From: Musa acuminata AAA Group
Taxonomy: Eukaryota; Streptophyta; Magnoliopsida; Zingiberales; Musaceae
DNA: 64,000 nt
Assembly: GCF_036884655.1 (NCBI RefSeq)
Contig: NC_088345.1
Span: forward strand, 21,418,501 to 21,482,500
Direction: 5' to 3'
Under the pieces are notes generated by a model, which was not told the DNA's origin, ran no database searches, and saw only the letters and a program-made list of their open reading frames with translations. Below are positions 35,286 to 46,614 of this stretch, piece by piece (within the stretch, counting starts at the first letter, position 1; each line of letters begins with the position of its first letter). The position numbers and the translations under genes were made by a program.

Positions 35286-37861
35286 TATCACGCCCCTCAA
35301 AATATCGACAATATTTAAAATTTTCATCACAACTAATCCAGGATCCAAACACACATTTGAGGTCACTAAGAAACATTCAGATCAAAATTTCACCTCTATA
35401 GTTTACAAATTCATAACCCTGTGCAGTTCATAAACATACCACACATCACTCGATAATTCAAACAATCTGAACTCAACTCATCAAAATAATAACCACCACA
35501 TAATTTCACAAGTGGGGAAGTCTATGCAGTCACCAAACCAACGATTACCATAAGTTCATATCATTACATGAATTTAACTTAACATTTCAAAATCCTAAAC
35601 ATGAGGGATCCTTTAAGTTACACAAAATCCATAGGTTTAGATTCATCGTCAACATTTCATTAGATGCAGAGTGGCTTATACAACAAATACATATATGCTA
35701 ACAAAGATCTGCCCAAAATCTTCTAACTTTCCATTGCCTCAGCCCAATCGTAACATTTAAGCAAGCGATCCGCTATCCTGAAAAATTTATCAACAAACGG
35801 GGTGAGCATAAAGAGCTCAACAAGTGACTAACATATCCATATCAATGTAGGACAAAATTCCAAAGAGATAAAGTTTCAGAATACGAGGCAGAATATACGA
35901 ATTCGTGGACATAATATCATTAGGTGTAGAATCACAATTGTCCTTTCAATCATACATATTTGGTTCAAAACATATGGGGCATAGAGTAATTGGAGCATAT
36001 CAGAAACGAATGAAATGTTTTGGAGCATAACAATAACAAATGAAACATATCGGAGCTTATCAATGGCATATGAAATGTTCCGGAGCATATCAATGGCGTA
36101 TGGAACATTTCGAAGCATATCAACAATGAATGAAACATTTCGGAGCTTATCAATATCACATACCAAACAGAAACTCAAACGTCGTCTTTGACGTTGCATT
36201 CATATCATTCTTATCCAAAACATATACAAAAACACATAACCAAAGCTCTGGATATCATATCAAACATACAGAAGGTGTAGTCGGATCTTAGTCAGAATAT
36301 AATTCATCCATTTCTGAATGACCACCTGACAAAAGTCTCCCACGTCTGGGAGCTCCATCCACTCACGTCTAGGTGAAGCCAGAGGGGGCCGACAGAGCAT
36401 CGCAGGCTCTAAGCACATACCCTTTACCATTTCTGGCAAAGGTCCAGAATAACACCCTTTACCATTTCTGGCAAAGGTCCAGACAATCCCACAACACCAG
36501 AGTACAAGATGGCAGTTTTAATAATAAGTAGCATATATCGGAAGCACACGTGGAACAACAAGGCGTATATGTGCCTTTTCGAGACAATATGATGAAAGGA
36601 ACAAATCTCTCACAAATGTATTCAGATTTGGAATGAAATGAAAGCAAGAGTATACAGGGATTCCAAGCAATCATATTTAGCTCAATTCAAATAAGAAGGT
36701 TAGATAAATTCAATATCCAAAAGGAATAGAACAGAATACATGAAATCGACCAAAGCTCGATTTTTGACAGAATTCAAGTGGCACGTCGGACAAATACTTT
36801 ATAATATCAATTATGCTCCAATACCCATAAGAAAGCTATGGTCGAACCATATATCAATCTATATTCTAATGGAATAAATTTCATATGAAACAGGGTTCCC
36901 AACACAGAGTTAGCTTTGATTTGGTAACACAAGGTCAAAAACACAATCACTGTTTTGCAGAATTTATAGGGTCGGATTCAACAGATAATAGGGTAGGAAT
37001 GTAAATTCCAAAATTTTCGAACTATATGTCAAAAGAAATATTTTCAAGTCTAGTTTCAAATAAAATTAGTTTGGTATAAATCATAATTTTTAACAGGGAG
37101 TTATAGGCATTTTAGTATCGAAAGGTCAGAAATCTTGAACCCTGTTTTACAACGTCTATAGGCTCATTTGAAACAGATGTTTGGGTAAGTATTCAGTGTC
37201 CAAAATCTACAAAATCAGTGTCAAAAGAAAAATATAAGAGTCTAATTTGAAACAAAATAGTTTCTGCCTGTGTCCACATTTTGTACTAAATATTATAGCC
37301 GAAACAGTGTATAGGGGTCAGTTTACCTAAAAAATTTCAGATCCTTGGTTTTATGTCCAAAGAGAGAAATATCAGATTCTAAGCATAAATCTTTCAGAAT
37401 CAATATAGGAACATAGACTAATACTTCTGTTGGATGGGGTTAGAACACTTGCCTTTGAGAATTTTGACCCTATGTGAAAGGATTTGGGCAAGAACCCTTA
37501 AAGCCCTAATTTTTTTTTTTTCTTCTTCTTCTTCTTCTTCTCCTTCTTCTTCTTCTTCTTTCTTTCTTTCCCTGATCATCCACGCAGCTGCCTTCTCTGC
37601 TTCCTTAAGAACGAAGGCAGAGAGGCTTAAATGGTGGAATTTGTCATTTTGTATATTTTGCGATTTAGTCCTTGTATTTATTATATTTTCGATTAGGTCC
37701 TCAGGGTTTACATATAGGTCCTCAGATTTTTCTTTAACAAATCCTCCAACTCTTTTGAATAAGTCCTCAAATTCATACTTTGAAATTTTATGAAACTTAA
37801 AATAGATACTTACATTACAATTAGAAACTTATACGAAAATTCAGAAATGAGGGATGTTACA
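35286..37861 (-). mobile_element. 5' LTR of the gypsy element
   Basis: Plus-strand TATCACGCCCCTC...GAGGGATGTTACA, 2576 bp, with TA instead of TG at the inner end. Same internal repeats as the 3' LTR but two, not four, 35-bp units. CTT run at 37521-37572. Confidence 0.95.
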
Positions 37862-39360
37862 GAGACTGAGCCTTTGGCGATGCCACCACCTGACCCAATT
37901 TTTGGGTCACTGAATGGGCCTTTCTCTTAGCCTAAAACAGCCCCAACATAGGCCCCCTTAATTGAGTTGGCCTAATTACATTCTACACCAACCCAATTAC
38001 GACTAAAACTACTTCGATCTAGATAATTATTACAAATCATTAATCACATGTTGTCTTACATGTTATTGGTTCATCCAGCGCTTCGTCCAACCCTTCGATG
38101 CATCTTCCTCTCCTTCGGTATATTGCCCAATCAGCATGTTGTCTTCCCGCAACATTCAATCTCCTTAGCGTAATATACGATCTTCTTGGTTTGATGCCTG
38201 AACTCATGGCATGAAGCCTTCTACCTACACATCGACCGATCCTCTAGCTCGACGTCCAATCTCCTAACATATTTCATTTCGGCCCAACATTGATTTTTCC
38301 TGCTTTAATTATCTCTTCACAATCAAAGCTAGTCCTGCATCACTCAAAATACAGATTAGATCATAAACTCTATCAATGGTTTTATCATCAAAATCTTAGA
38401 TTCAATAATCTCTTCCTTTTTTATTATGACAACCAATTGATGATGGAGTTTAAACCAAACTCCCCCAATCAATATGCCATATTGAAATGAACTTTGAATT
38501 CAAATTGAATTCAAGTCAAAGTAATTTTAATCATGATTCATATCATATGAAATACATTATATACATCATCATAATAAAATCTTGAGTATTGCATATTCAA
38601 GTGAGTATCTAATAATGTTCAAGCTAACATTTAGGCGGATGATACCAATCCTATACTTAGCATTCAAGTCATCACTTTCTTGAAGGTATAAGCTTCATAG
38701 CACTTTTGAAATGTTTAGGCTAATAATTTTCTATCTTTATACATCAATGATTCAATCATATCATGAGATATACAAATCATAAATACAAGAGAATTTATAT
38801 TACGATTCAAGTCATAGACATCAAGAAGTCTTAGTGATATATCATGGTTTATTTGGATAAATCTTTTCCTTAGTTAATAAGAGGCAGAATCATAGGAAAA
38901 ATGATTAATGAAAAACTTAGAAATAAATTCAAACAATATCAAGTGAAAGAATCAAGATTTGTTTGGATAAATATTCTTGAGAATCAAGAATATTATTTCA
39001 TATATGGTACATCTCAAGTCATAAATATCGACATATCATCTCATATGAAGACAAATCCAAAGTCATCATCAAAATGACTTTTTGAGAAATCCAATTAAAG
39101 TAATGTAAATAGTTTCTTATGAGATTAAAAATAACTAAAGTTCTTTAGCTTAATTCATTTTTATTCTTAGTATGCTCTAGCATTCCATACACAAACTATA
39201 TATTATGATTTAAGGACAATATTTATCACAATAATCTTCAAGATCAAAAGTATAACACATAATTTCAGAAGATTTTCAACCATCATTACTTCAAATCCTC
39301 GTGCATAATATAATATCATTAAATATGGTTTCATAAAGTGTCTTCAATTAAAATCATTTT

Positions 39361-40899
39361 GTTTCGGCTAGTAAGCTTTGTGAAGTGTGTTGGATATGCG
39401 GTCATAAGCCTTGAGCAACCACTATCAAAATTTTAATTTTGCCCCTAGCTTTCGATTGTAGAGATGTTTACAAGAAAATTGATTTTCTTTTAGGTACTCA
39501 TTTAACCTTGAGTTCCTCATAAATAGATCTACTTAACTTATCATTTTTCATTAAGTCATTTAAGGTTCCTTTAGGGACCCAAATTAATTAATGTGGACTA
39601 TATCTCTTAAATGGATATTTATGAGCATAATGTCTAAATTTGCAACAAAAGTTACAATTGTTTCGGGGTGAAACATGTAAAATTGGGCCTTTAACAAAGA
39701 TGGTTGGTTTTTGGTGAATATTACTCACATAGTCGATTCCATCTCTTCTATGAACATGATCCTTGTTAGAAAGGATCATGTTTAAGGATTTGCTTCATAT
39801 TTCAAAATTTTCTAAGGTTTCATGTACTAGCAAATTTTCCTTTTTAAGCATATCTAATACTTCACATTTTGTACACGGAGGCAATATTTCATTATCATGC
39901 TTAATCCTTAATCTATCAAATTCACTAACAAGAGAGGCATGCTCCTTTTTTAATAATTTATACTTTTTACGAACTAATTTGCATTCATCATATAAATCCT
40001 GAAAATCATTCAATAATTAATCAAATGATAAATGGGCTTCGATTGAGTTACTTACCTTGTCGCCAAGTGCCATAAGTGCCTTCTTCTTCTTTAGCAACCT
40101 CTTCATTTTAAGTTCATTTTTATTCTTAATTTTATGTTTTATAAATTTTATAAATTTACTTGTAAGGAGTTCTATGTCATCATCACTTGAGCTTTCGCTC
40201 TAGTGGTCTTCTTTTATTCTAAGTGCCAAGTCCTTCTTGTTCTTTGGATGGTTATTCTCACATTCATCATGTTCATCATGTGCCTTAGACGTTATTTCAT
40301 ATGTCATCAATGAACTAATAAGTCCTTCTAGTGGAAAATTGTTTAAGTTCTTTGCCTCTTGTATTGTAGTTACTTTCGGATCCCAACTCTTTGGAAGGGA
40401 TCTTAGAATCTTGTTTATAACTTCAAGATTATAAAAACATTTGCCAAGAGCTTTTAAACTATTGATGACATCCGTAAAACTGGGGTGCATGTCAATAATA
40501 GTTTCGCTTGGCTTCATACGAAACAATTCAAAATCATGCATCAAAAGATTAATTTTTGAATCTTTAATTCTACTAGTGCCTTCATGTGTTATTTCAAGAG
40601 TATGCCAAATGTTATGTATAATTTTATAAATAGAAACTCGATTAAATTCATTTTTATCCAAAACACAAAACAAAGAATTCATAGCTTCGGCATTCAAATA
40701 GAGTCTTCTTCTCCAAATCATTTTATTCGTTCATTGGAAGAGAAGACTTTTGAAATCTGTTTTCAATAATATTCTATAAATTAAAATCTAAATAAAGTAA
40801 GAAAACTCTCATTAAAGTTTTCCAATATGTGTAGTCTATCCCATTGAACATATGAGGACGAATGATAGAGTGACCTTCTTGAAAGCAAATAAAAGCCAT
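39361..40899 (-). pseudogene. Copia gag-protease of C, pol deleted
   Basis: ATG at 40899 (MAFICFQEGHSIIRP). Gag blocks: LEITHEGTSRIKDSK, MKPSETIIDM, INKILRSLPKSWDPKVTT, then a TAG near 40200 in HDH(*)SESSSDDDIELL. The first knuckle region is missing: MKRLLKKKKALMALGDKVSNSI joins straight to the coiled coil (40013-39795, LYDECKLVRKKYKLLKKEH). After that come HVHRRDGIDYVSNIHQKPTIFVKGP, a knuckle CNFCCKFRHYAHKYP with its last Cys changed to Tyr, and DSGCSRLMT (39400-39426), the protease active site. Sequence turns non-coding soon after. Confidence 0.82.
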
Positions 40900-40936
40900 T
40901 TCTCTTGGGTGTTAAACCAAACAAGAAAAAAATATG

Positions 40937-40948
40937 GCTTTGATACCA
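40937..40948 (-). other. Primer-binding site of C
   Basis: Plus-strand GCTTTGATACCA, two bases left of the LTR start. One change from the consensus. Confidence 0.75.
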
Positions 40949-40950
40949 AC

Positions 40951-42564
40951 TATTAGGACCAAGTTAGTGTTAGGATCAAGAGCTGGTACTAAGAGGGGGG
41001 GTGAATTAGTGCAGCGGATAAAAATATCAATTTTGAAAAATCCTTTCATACGATAAAACCGAACTTGGAAATGCTTAACTTTGAAAGCAAAATAAGAGCA
41101 TATTGAAGGCAATTTGTAGTTAATATAAATTGCAGGAAGTAAATGCAAACCAGAGAACACACCAATTTTTAGTGGTTCGACCGTTGTGACTTACATCCAC
41201 TCTATCGATTCCTCTTCCATCGAGGCCACCGGTATCCACTAGCGATCTTCCTTTAATAGGTGAAGATCAAACTCCTTCTTACACCCCTCCTCCTTTTCAT
41301 AGGTTTAGGAGTCAACCTTTACAAGCACTCACTCCTCTCTCAAAACTTTTCTAACACTTAAAACTTGATGAGGATTCTCACAAGAGATTTCTATAGCATT
41401 TTTCCCTTTTTAAACTCTTTGTGCTTGTGTGTTTTAACCAGGGATGAGAGGGGTATTTATAGGTTTCAAGTTCATTCAAACTTGGAGCCTAAAAACATCT
41501 CATCTTGGGTTTTCCGAGCACGGGCAGTACCACCGCCTAATGTCAGTCTGATACTAACATTGCGCTGGGCGGTACCATCACCTAGTCTAGTGGTACCACC
41601 GCCTGGGAGGCTGTGTTGGGTGGTACCACCACACAGACTGGCGATGCTACCGCCTGACACCTTGCTAGGGGCAGTACAATCACCCAAACTAGCGGTACCA
41701 TCACCTGACACAGTCTCGAAGACTATACCATGACGTGCCACTTCTTGGGGTACTGTTTGGGCTTCTCATTGGGCCTAACATAGTCCTTACATGGGCCCAA
41801 CTGGCCCCTAATTGGGTTGGCCCAAATCCAAACCCAATTACATGCTAACTACGATTCCTAAGACTTATTCTAAGCTAAACAAGTCCCTATGTCTTGGTTT
41901 TTTCCTGTGAGCTTCCGACGATCTTCCAACAATCTCTCGGCAATGTTCCGACGGACTCCCGGCAAGCTCCTAGACTTCATGACGTTCTTCTTGGTGAGTT
42001 CTGACAAGCTTCTCTAGCAAGCTCCGAGACTTCTTGGTTAGTTCCACTAGAACTTCCGACGAATGTCTAGACTTCCGACGAACTTTCGAACTCCTAACGA
42101 AATCACGTCCTTGACTCTGGGACTTCATTTTGCTTTATGTCTTACTATTGTAGTTAATCCTGCACATGTAAAAGCACACTTCGATCTAGAAAATTAATAC
42201 TAAGCATTAATCATGTTGTCCGGCATGTCATTGGTCCCTCGATGCTTCGTCCGATTCTTCGGTGCATCGTCCTCTCTTGTGGCCTATTGCCCAATCGGCC
42301 AGTTGACTTCGCAACTCCGATATCCTTGGTGCAATATCCGCTCTTCTTGGCCCGATGCCTGAATCCATGGCCAGCCTTCTATTGATACATCGACCGATCC
42401 ATTGGCTCGATGTCCAATCTTCTAACATGTTTTCCATCGGCACAACATGATTCTTACTACTTTAATTGTCTCATCCTGATCGAAGCATCCTATGTCACTA
42501 AAACCGTAGATCAAATCATAAACACTTATCAATTGATTTCATCATCAAGATACGAGATTCAACA
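40951..42564 (-). mobile_element. Sirevirus LTR shared by C and D, chimeric start
   Basis: Begins with 17 bp of one LTR type (TATTAGGACCAAGTTAG), immediately followed at 40968 by a full second start (TGTTAGGATCAAGAGCTGG). It ends TACGAGATTCAACA at 42564. TATTTATA at 41454. The right side goes directly into D's 3' non-coding end. Confidence 0.82.
41454..41461 (-). promoter_or_regulatory. TATA box of C/D LTR
   Basis: GGGGTATTTATAGG on the plus strand. Confidence 0.6.
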
Positions 42565-44515
42565 ATCTCTCCCTTTTTGATGATGACAACCAATTAATGA
42601 CGGAGTTAACCTTAACTCCTAGAGTTTAAACAAACTCCCCCTATCAATATGCCATATTCATAGAACCTTGAATTCAAGCCGAATTCAAGTCATTGAAAAT
42701 TTCATCATGAATATTTACAATACATCATGCATAACATGATCATACTTCTCCCCCATTGTCATCAACAAAAAGGAGAAGTGTACCTTTCATGTGTTTGGAC
42801 ATAATTTCAACACATTGCATAATTAACATAATCTCCTATTTTATCATCATGCAATTTTGCTATCATCATAGATATGCCAGGTAGTAAGATAGCAAGTTCT
42901 ATAACATACAAGCTAGCAAAAATTTCGAAAGCAAATGCAAGATAGCTTTCTTGTTGAAATGTGTAAGCTAGCGATTCTTGCTTCCTATTGCAATGTGCAA
43001 GTTGCAAGTTTTGCTTTTTGAGATTGGCAAGATAGTGATGTTCAAGATAGCAAGCTCTTTTTTCTCTTTTGAGAAGTGCTATTCTTTGCTTCCTTTGCAA
43101 AATGCAAGCTAGCAAAATGCAAGATAACAAGCTAGCAAGAGACAATGTTTTACATGAAGCAAGCTACATAAAGTACGTTTGCATCTTCTCTTGACTTGTG
43201 CAAGCTAGCTATCTCCCCCTTTATCATTGTCAAAAAGAAGGGAATAATATAATTTTGTATCTCTTTTTCTCTTTATAATAATTTTCAAATCATGACAAAG
43301 GAAAATAGCATAGATGAAAATTCAAGTCATGAATATCAAAACAATTATTTTATCATTAATATTTCATCATTGTATGCATCATTATCATAAGTTAAAGTAT
43401 TACATGCATAATACTAAATCATCATGTATATAAAATATAAAATCATCATTCTAGAGTATTATTTCAGAAAATGATAATTATTGATTTTTACATTATTTCA
43501 AAAAATCATAGTGTTACATGTATTTTTATCTAAGGGAAAAATCATAGTGTTGCATGCATCATTCCAAAACATTTCAAGCCATACAAGTCATAAATACAAA
43601 GAAATCATGTCATGAAGGATAAGACCAATTAAATACCAAAAGACATTATTCATATAGTAAATCTCTTCTTTAAATAAAATACCAAGAAAAAATCGGTGGA
43701 GTACAAAGAAGAGATCTTGAAAAAAAAAATCTCAAGTAATTCTAAGAGATCAAGATCATGATTTGAATAAAAACTCATTCAAATTCAAATCGTCAAATCA
43801 AAATTATTTTCAAGAGATTCATAAAAAGATGATCAAATAGATTCATCAAAGTCAATAAGATAGAGAAAAAGAATTTTCAAGAAAAATACTTTTCTCTTTT
43901 TAGTTGTTTCAATTCATGTGATTTATTTAATAGCAATTTCATTTATGCCAAATAAAAACATGCATCAATATTTAAAACCAAAAAATCCACTTTCATTACC
44001 CTAAAAATCGATAATCCATCAATCGCAAGAATCATCATGCATAATTTCGAAATATAAATTTATTAAGTATGATCACAAATTACATTATTTCATCAAGCAT
44101 AATTTCATATTTTCAATCAGAATTATTTTGTTTCTTTATCATAAAATATGTATTTTTCTTTTTAGGGGAATCTAACTTTTTAAGCTTAGTTTTCGATACA
44201 AAATCCATGCATCATCATTAAGCATGATATCAAACTTTTTAATATTTTCATTAAGACATTAAGCATGGTTTTAATCAAAATCAGAAATCATCAAGATACA
44301 CATTATTTCTTCTTGAAAAACATTCATAGGATTATCATTAGATTTAAATCTAATATTTTGTTCCATTAACATAAAACATGAAATTTTCATAATAATTTTC
44401 AAAATTACTAGCATGATCTTAATTTTTGCATTTTTATAACATTATTAAACATGTATTTTTTAAGAAAAATAATTTTTTTAAACTAAATAAAAAAAGAAAT
44501 GCATCATGAAAATCA

Positions 44516-45459
44516 TCATATAATTTCAAAATAAATTAAAGGCTTTTTTATTACCTCATCGTCGAATGCCGTTAAGGCGTAGTTTGCCACCTTGTCTTTT
44601 TTAATTTTCTCTTAGTTTTCGGAGGAGCTCGATTCATCCCAATTTGTGTTCTTCTTCTTGCGTTTAAAGCAAGTAGTTGCGTTCTTTTTGTTCTTTAATT
44701 TTTGTTTCATTAACTTTTTAAATTTCTTAGTGAGTTTAAGTTCACCATCATTGGAGCTTATGCTCGAGTGGTCTTCAATTATTCTAAGTTCAAAATCCTT
44801 CATGTTCTTTAGAAGGTTGTTCTTGAGTTCTTCACGTGCATTGCACGTCATTTCATAGGTCATCAAAGACCCTATTAGTTCTTCAAGAGGATAACGGTTC
44901 AAATCCTTGGCCTCTTATATGGTCGTTACTTTAGTGTCCCAAGTTTTAGAAAGCGATCGTAAAATCTTGTTTATAAGTTCAAAATCTGAAAAACATTTGC
45001 CAAGAGCTTTTAAACCATTGACGATATCTGTAAAACGGGCGTACATATCAACAATGGTTTCACTCAGCTTCATATGAAAAAGTTCAAAATCATTCATTAA
45101 AAGGTCAATCTTAGAATCTTTAATTCTATTCATGCATTCATGTGTGACTTCGAGAGTATGTCAAATATCGAAGGCCGTTTCGCATAAAGAAATCCCGATT
45201 AAACTCAGTTTTATTATAAGGCGCAAAATAGAGCATTCATAGCTCTAGCATTTAAAGAAAAAGTCTTCTTCTCCAAATCATTCCAATCTTTCACCGGAAG
45301 AGAAGACATTTTAAAACTAGTTTCGATAATATTCCATAAATTCAAATCCAATGAAAGCAAAAAAACTCTCATTCGAGTTTTCCAATAAATGTAGTTCGTC
45401 CCATTGAAAAAGGGAGGACGAATGAAAGAGTGATACTCTTGAAAGCTGAAAAGAGCTAT
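44516..45459 (-). pseudogene. Copia gag of D, knuckle-less form
   Basis: The start codon place holds ATA (45457-45459) where relatives have ATG: (M)ALFSFQEYHSFIRPP. Blocks: YWKTRMRVFLLSLDLNLWNII, LNARAMNALFCAL, MKLSETIVDMYARF, NKILRSLSKTWDTKV, PLEELIGSLMTYEM. A frameshift near 45205, another near 45150, and a stop in TTI*EAKDL break it. The C-terminus WDESSSSEN*EKIKKDKVANYALTAFDDEVIKKPLIYFEII matches E almost residue for residue and ends at the same point, so the short form is shared by descent. Confidence 0.85.
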
Positions 45460-45494
45460 TTCTCTTTGGGTGTTAAACCAAATAAGAAAACGAG

Positions 45495-45506
45495 GCTCTG
45501 ATACCA
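45495..45506 (-). other. Primer-binding site of D
   Basis: Plus-strand GCTCTGATACCA, two bases left of the LTR. A perfect tRNA-iMet match. Confidence 0.88.
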
Positions 45507-45996
45507 ATTGTTAGGATCAAGAGCCGGCACTAAGAGGGGGGGTGAATTAGTGTAACGGCTAAAAACGTCAGTTTTCGAAAATCCTTTCATACGATAAAAT
45601 CGAACTCGAAAATGCTTAACTTTAAAAGTGAAGTAAGAGCATATTGAAGGTAGTTTGCAGTTAATATAAATTGCAGGAAGTAAATGCAAACCAGAGAACT
45701 TGCCAATTTTATAGCGGTTCGGTCGTCATGACCTACATCCACTCCATCGATTCCTCTTCCGTCGAGGCCACTGGCATCCACTAGCGATCTTCCTTTAATA
45801 GGCGAAGATCAAACTCATTCTTACACCCCTCTCCTCCTTTTCATAGGTTTAGGAGTCAACCTTTATAAGCACTCACTCCTCTCTTAAACTTTTCTAACAC
45901 TTAGAACTTGAGGAAGATTCTCACAATAGATTTCTATAGCGTTTTTCCCTTTTTAAACTCTCTGTGCTTGTGTGTTTTAACCAGGGATGAGAGGCG

Positions 45997-46004
45997 TATT
46001 TATA
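45997..46004 (-). promoter_or_regulatory. TATA box of D LTR
   Basis: GCGTATTTATAGGC on the plus strand. Confidence 0.55.
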
Positions 46005-46154
46005 GGCTTCAAGTTGATTCAAACTTAGAGCCTAAAAACATCTCATCCCGGATTTCTCGGGCACGAGAGGTACCACCACCTACGCTGGGGGGTACCACCG
46101 CCTGCGCTGGGCGGTACCACCGCCTAGTGTCAGTATGATACTGACACTGCATTG

Positions 46155-46599
46155 TGTCACGGACAAACTTCAAAACAGGATGTTGGATGTAATGCTTATA
46201 TATGTCCGTGTCTTTTGGCATGTTCATGCCTTGTACTGCATGTAGAGGGGCGGCCGAAGTCTTAATAGTCCCATTTTAGTTGGGTTGGTGGCCTCTTTAG
46301 GCTTGTAAATAAAGGTTGTGTCATGTGGACATGTGCGAGAGATTTTCGATCTGTAATGGACCATTTTACCCTTTGTTGTGCCATTGTTAAGAGCTTGTAA
46401 AGTCTGTTTGTAATTTGCATTGTCTATGAAGTGTTTTTCGGAGATGTTTGCTTGTGATCCCGATTGAGGCGTTCTCTCTAACCCGTTCTCTCTTTTGGTG
46501 GTCCTAAGGGATAATGGGAGGCTTCGAGGAGACTAACATTTGCGGACGGACATGCAAGGGTGCCGCACGACTTAGGCAAAACCAGCTAAGTTCGTGACA
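46155..46599 (+). mobile_element. 5' LTR of LARD
   Basis: TGTCACGGACAAAC...CTAAGTTCGTGACA, 445 bp. About 20 differences from the 3' LTR by eye (around 95% identity). TGTCACGG and CCGTGACA form an 8-bp inverted terminal repeat in the 3' copy. Contains TTATATATG near 46199. Confidence 0.92.
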
Positions 46600-46601
46600 G
46601 A

Positions 46602-46614
46602 TGGTATCAGAGTG
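46602..46614 (+). other. Primer-binding site of LARD
   Basis: ATGGTATCAGAGT starts two bases after the LTR and matches TGGTATCAGAG of the tRNA-iMet complement. Confidence 0.82.

Larger units (their letters stand above)
28050..37861 (-). mobile_element. Complete Tekay-type chromovirus (Ty3/gypsy)
   Basis: 9812 bp, flanked by GAGAC on both sides (28045-28049, 37862-37866). Minus-strand order: 5' LTR 35286-37861, PBS 35270-35281, gag-protease 33681-35165, RT-RNase H, integrase and chromodomain to 30704, polypurine tract 30681-30693, 3' LTR 28050-30680. The chromodomain and long LTRs (about 2.6 kb) fit the Tekay/Del clade. All domains are present but about nine stops and one frameshift silence it. 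Confidence 0.95.
27253..38407 (-). mobile_element. Sirevirus LTR shared by B and C, split by gypsy insertion
   Basis: Segments 27253-28049 and 37867-38407, about 1.34 kb together. Plus-strand start TGTTAGGACTAAGTTGG, end GATTCAATA (normally CAACA). It is joined on the left to B's PBS and on the right to C's 3' non-coding end, so one LTR serves both. TATTTATA at 27772-27779. The gypsy element entered the GC-rich repeat block. Confidence 0.85.
38408..40950 (-). mobile_element. Sirevirus internal domain C
   Basis: Minus-strand interior between two LTRs. From the right: PBS 40937-40948, gag to protease start (40899 to about 39361), then AT-rich filler (38408-39360) with reverse purine motifs (AACTCCCCCAATC near 38456, complement of a GGGGGAG tract). 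RT, integrase and RNase H are absent. It differs from B, D and E by keeping the coiled coil, second zinc knuckle and protease start. Confidence 0.8.
42565..45508 (-). mobile_element. Sirevirus internal domain D (gag-only)
   Basis: 2944 bp between LTRs. Gag occupies 45459-44516. The other 1.95 kb is AT-rich filler with reverse polypurine motifs at 42745-42778 and 43212-43242 and GCAAGCTAGC-type words (42900-43210). Filler 42880-43150 aligns in reverse with 62370-62640 of E. No pol motif is present. Confidence 0.85.

Noticed and set aside
46602..46614. tRNA gene fragments suggested by TGGTATCAGAGC words
   Set aside because: They lie at fixed distance from LTR ends and are primer-binding sites. 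No cloverleaf surrounds them.
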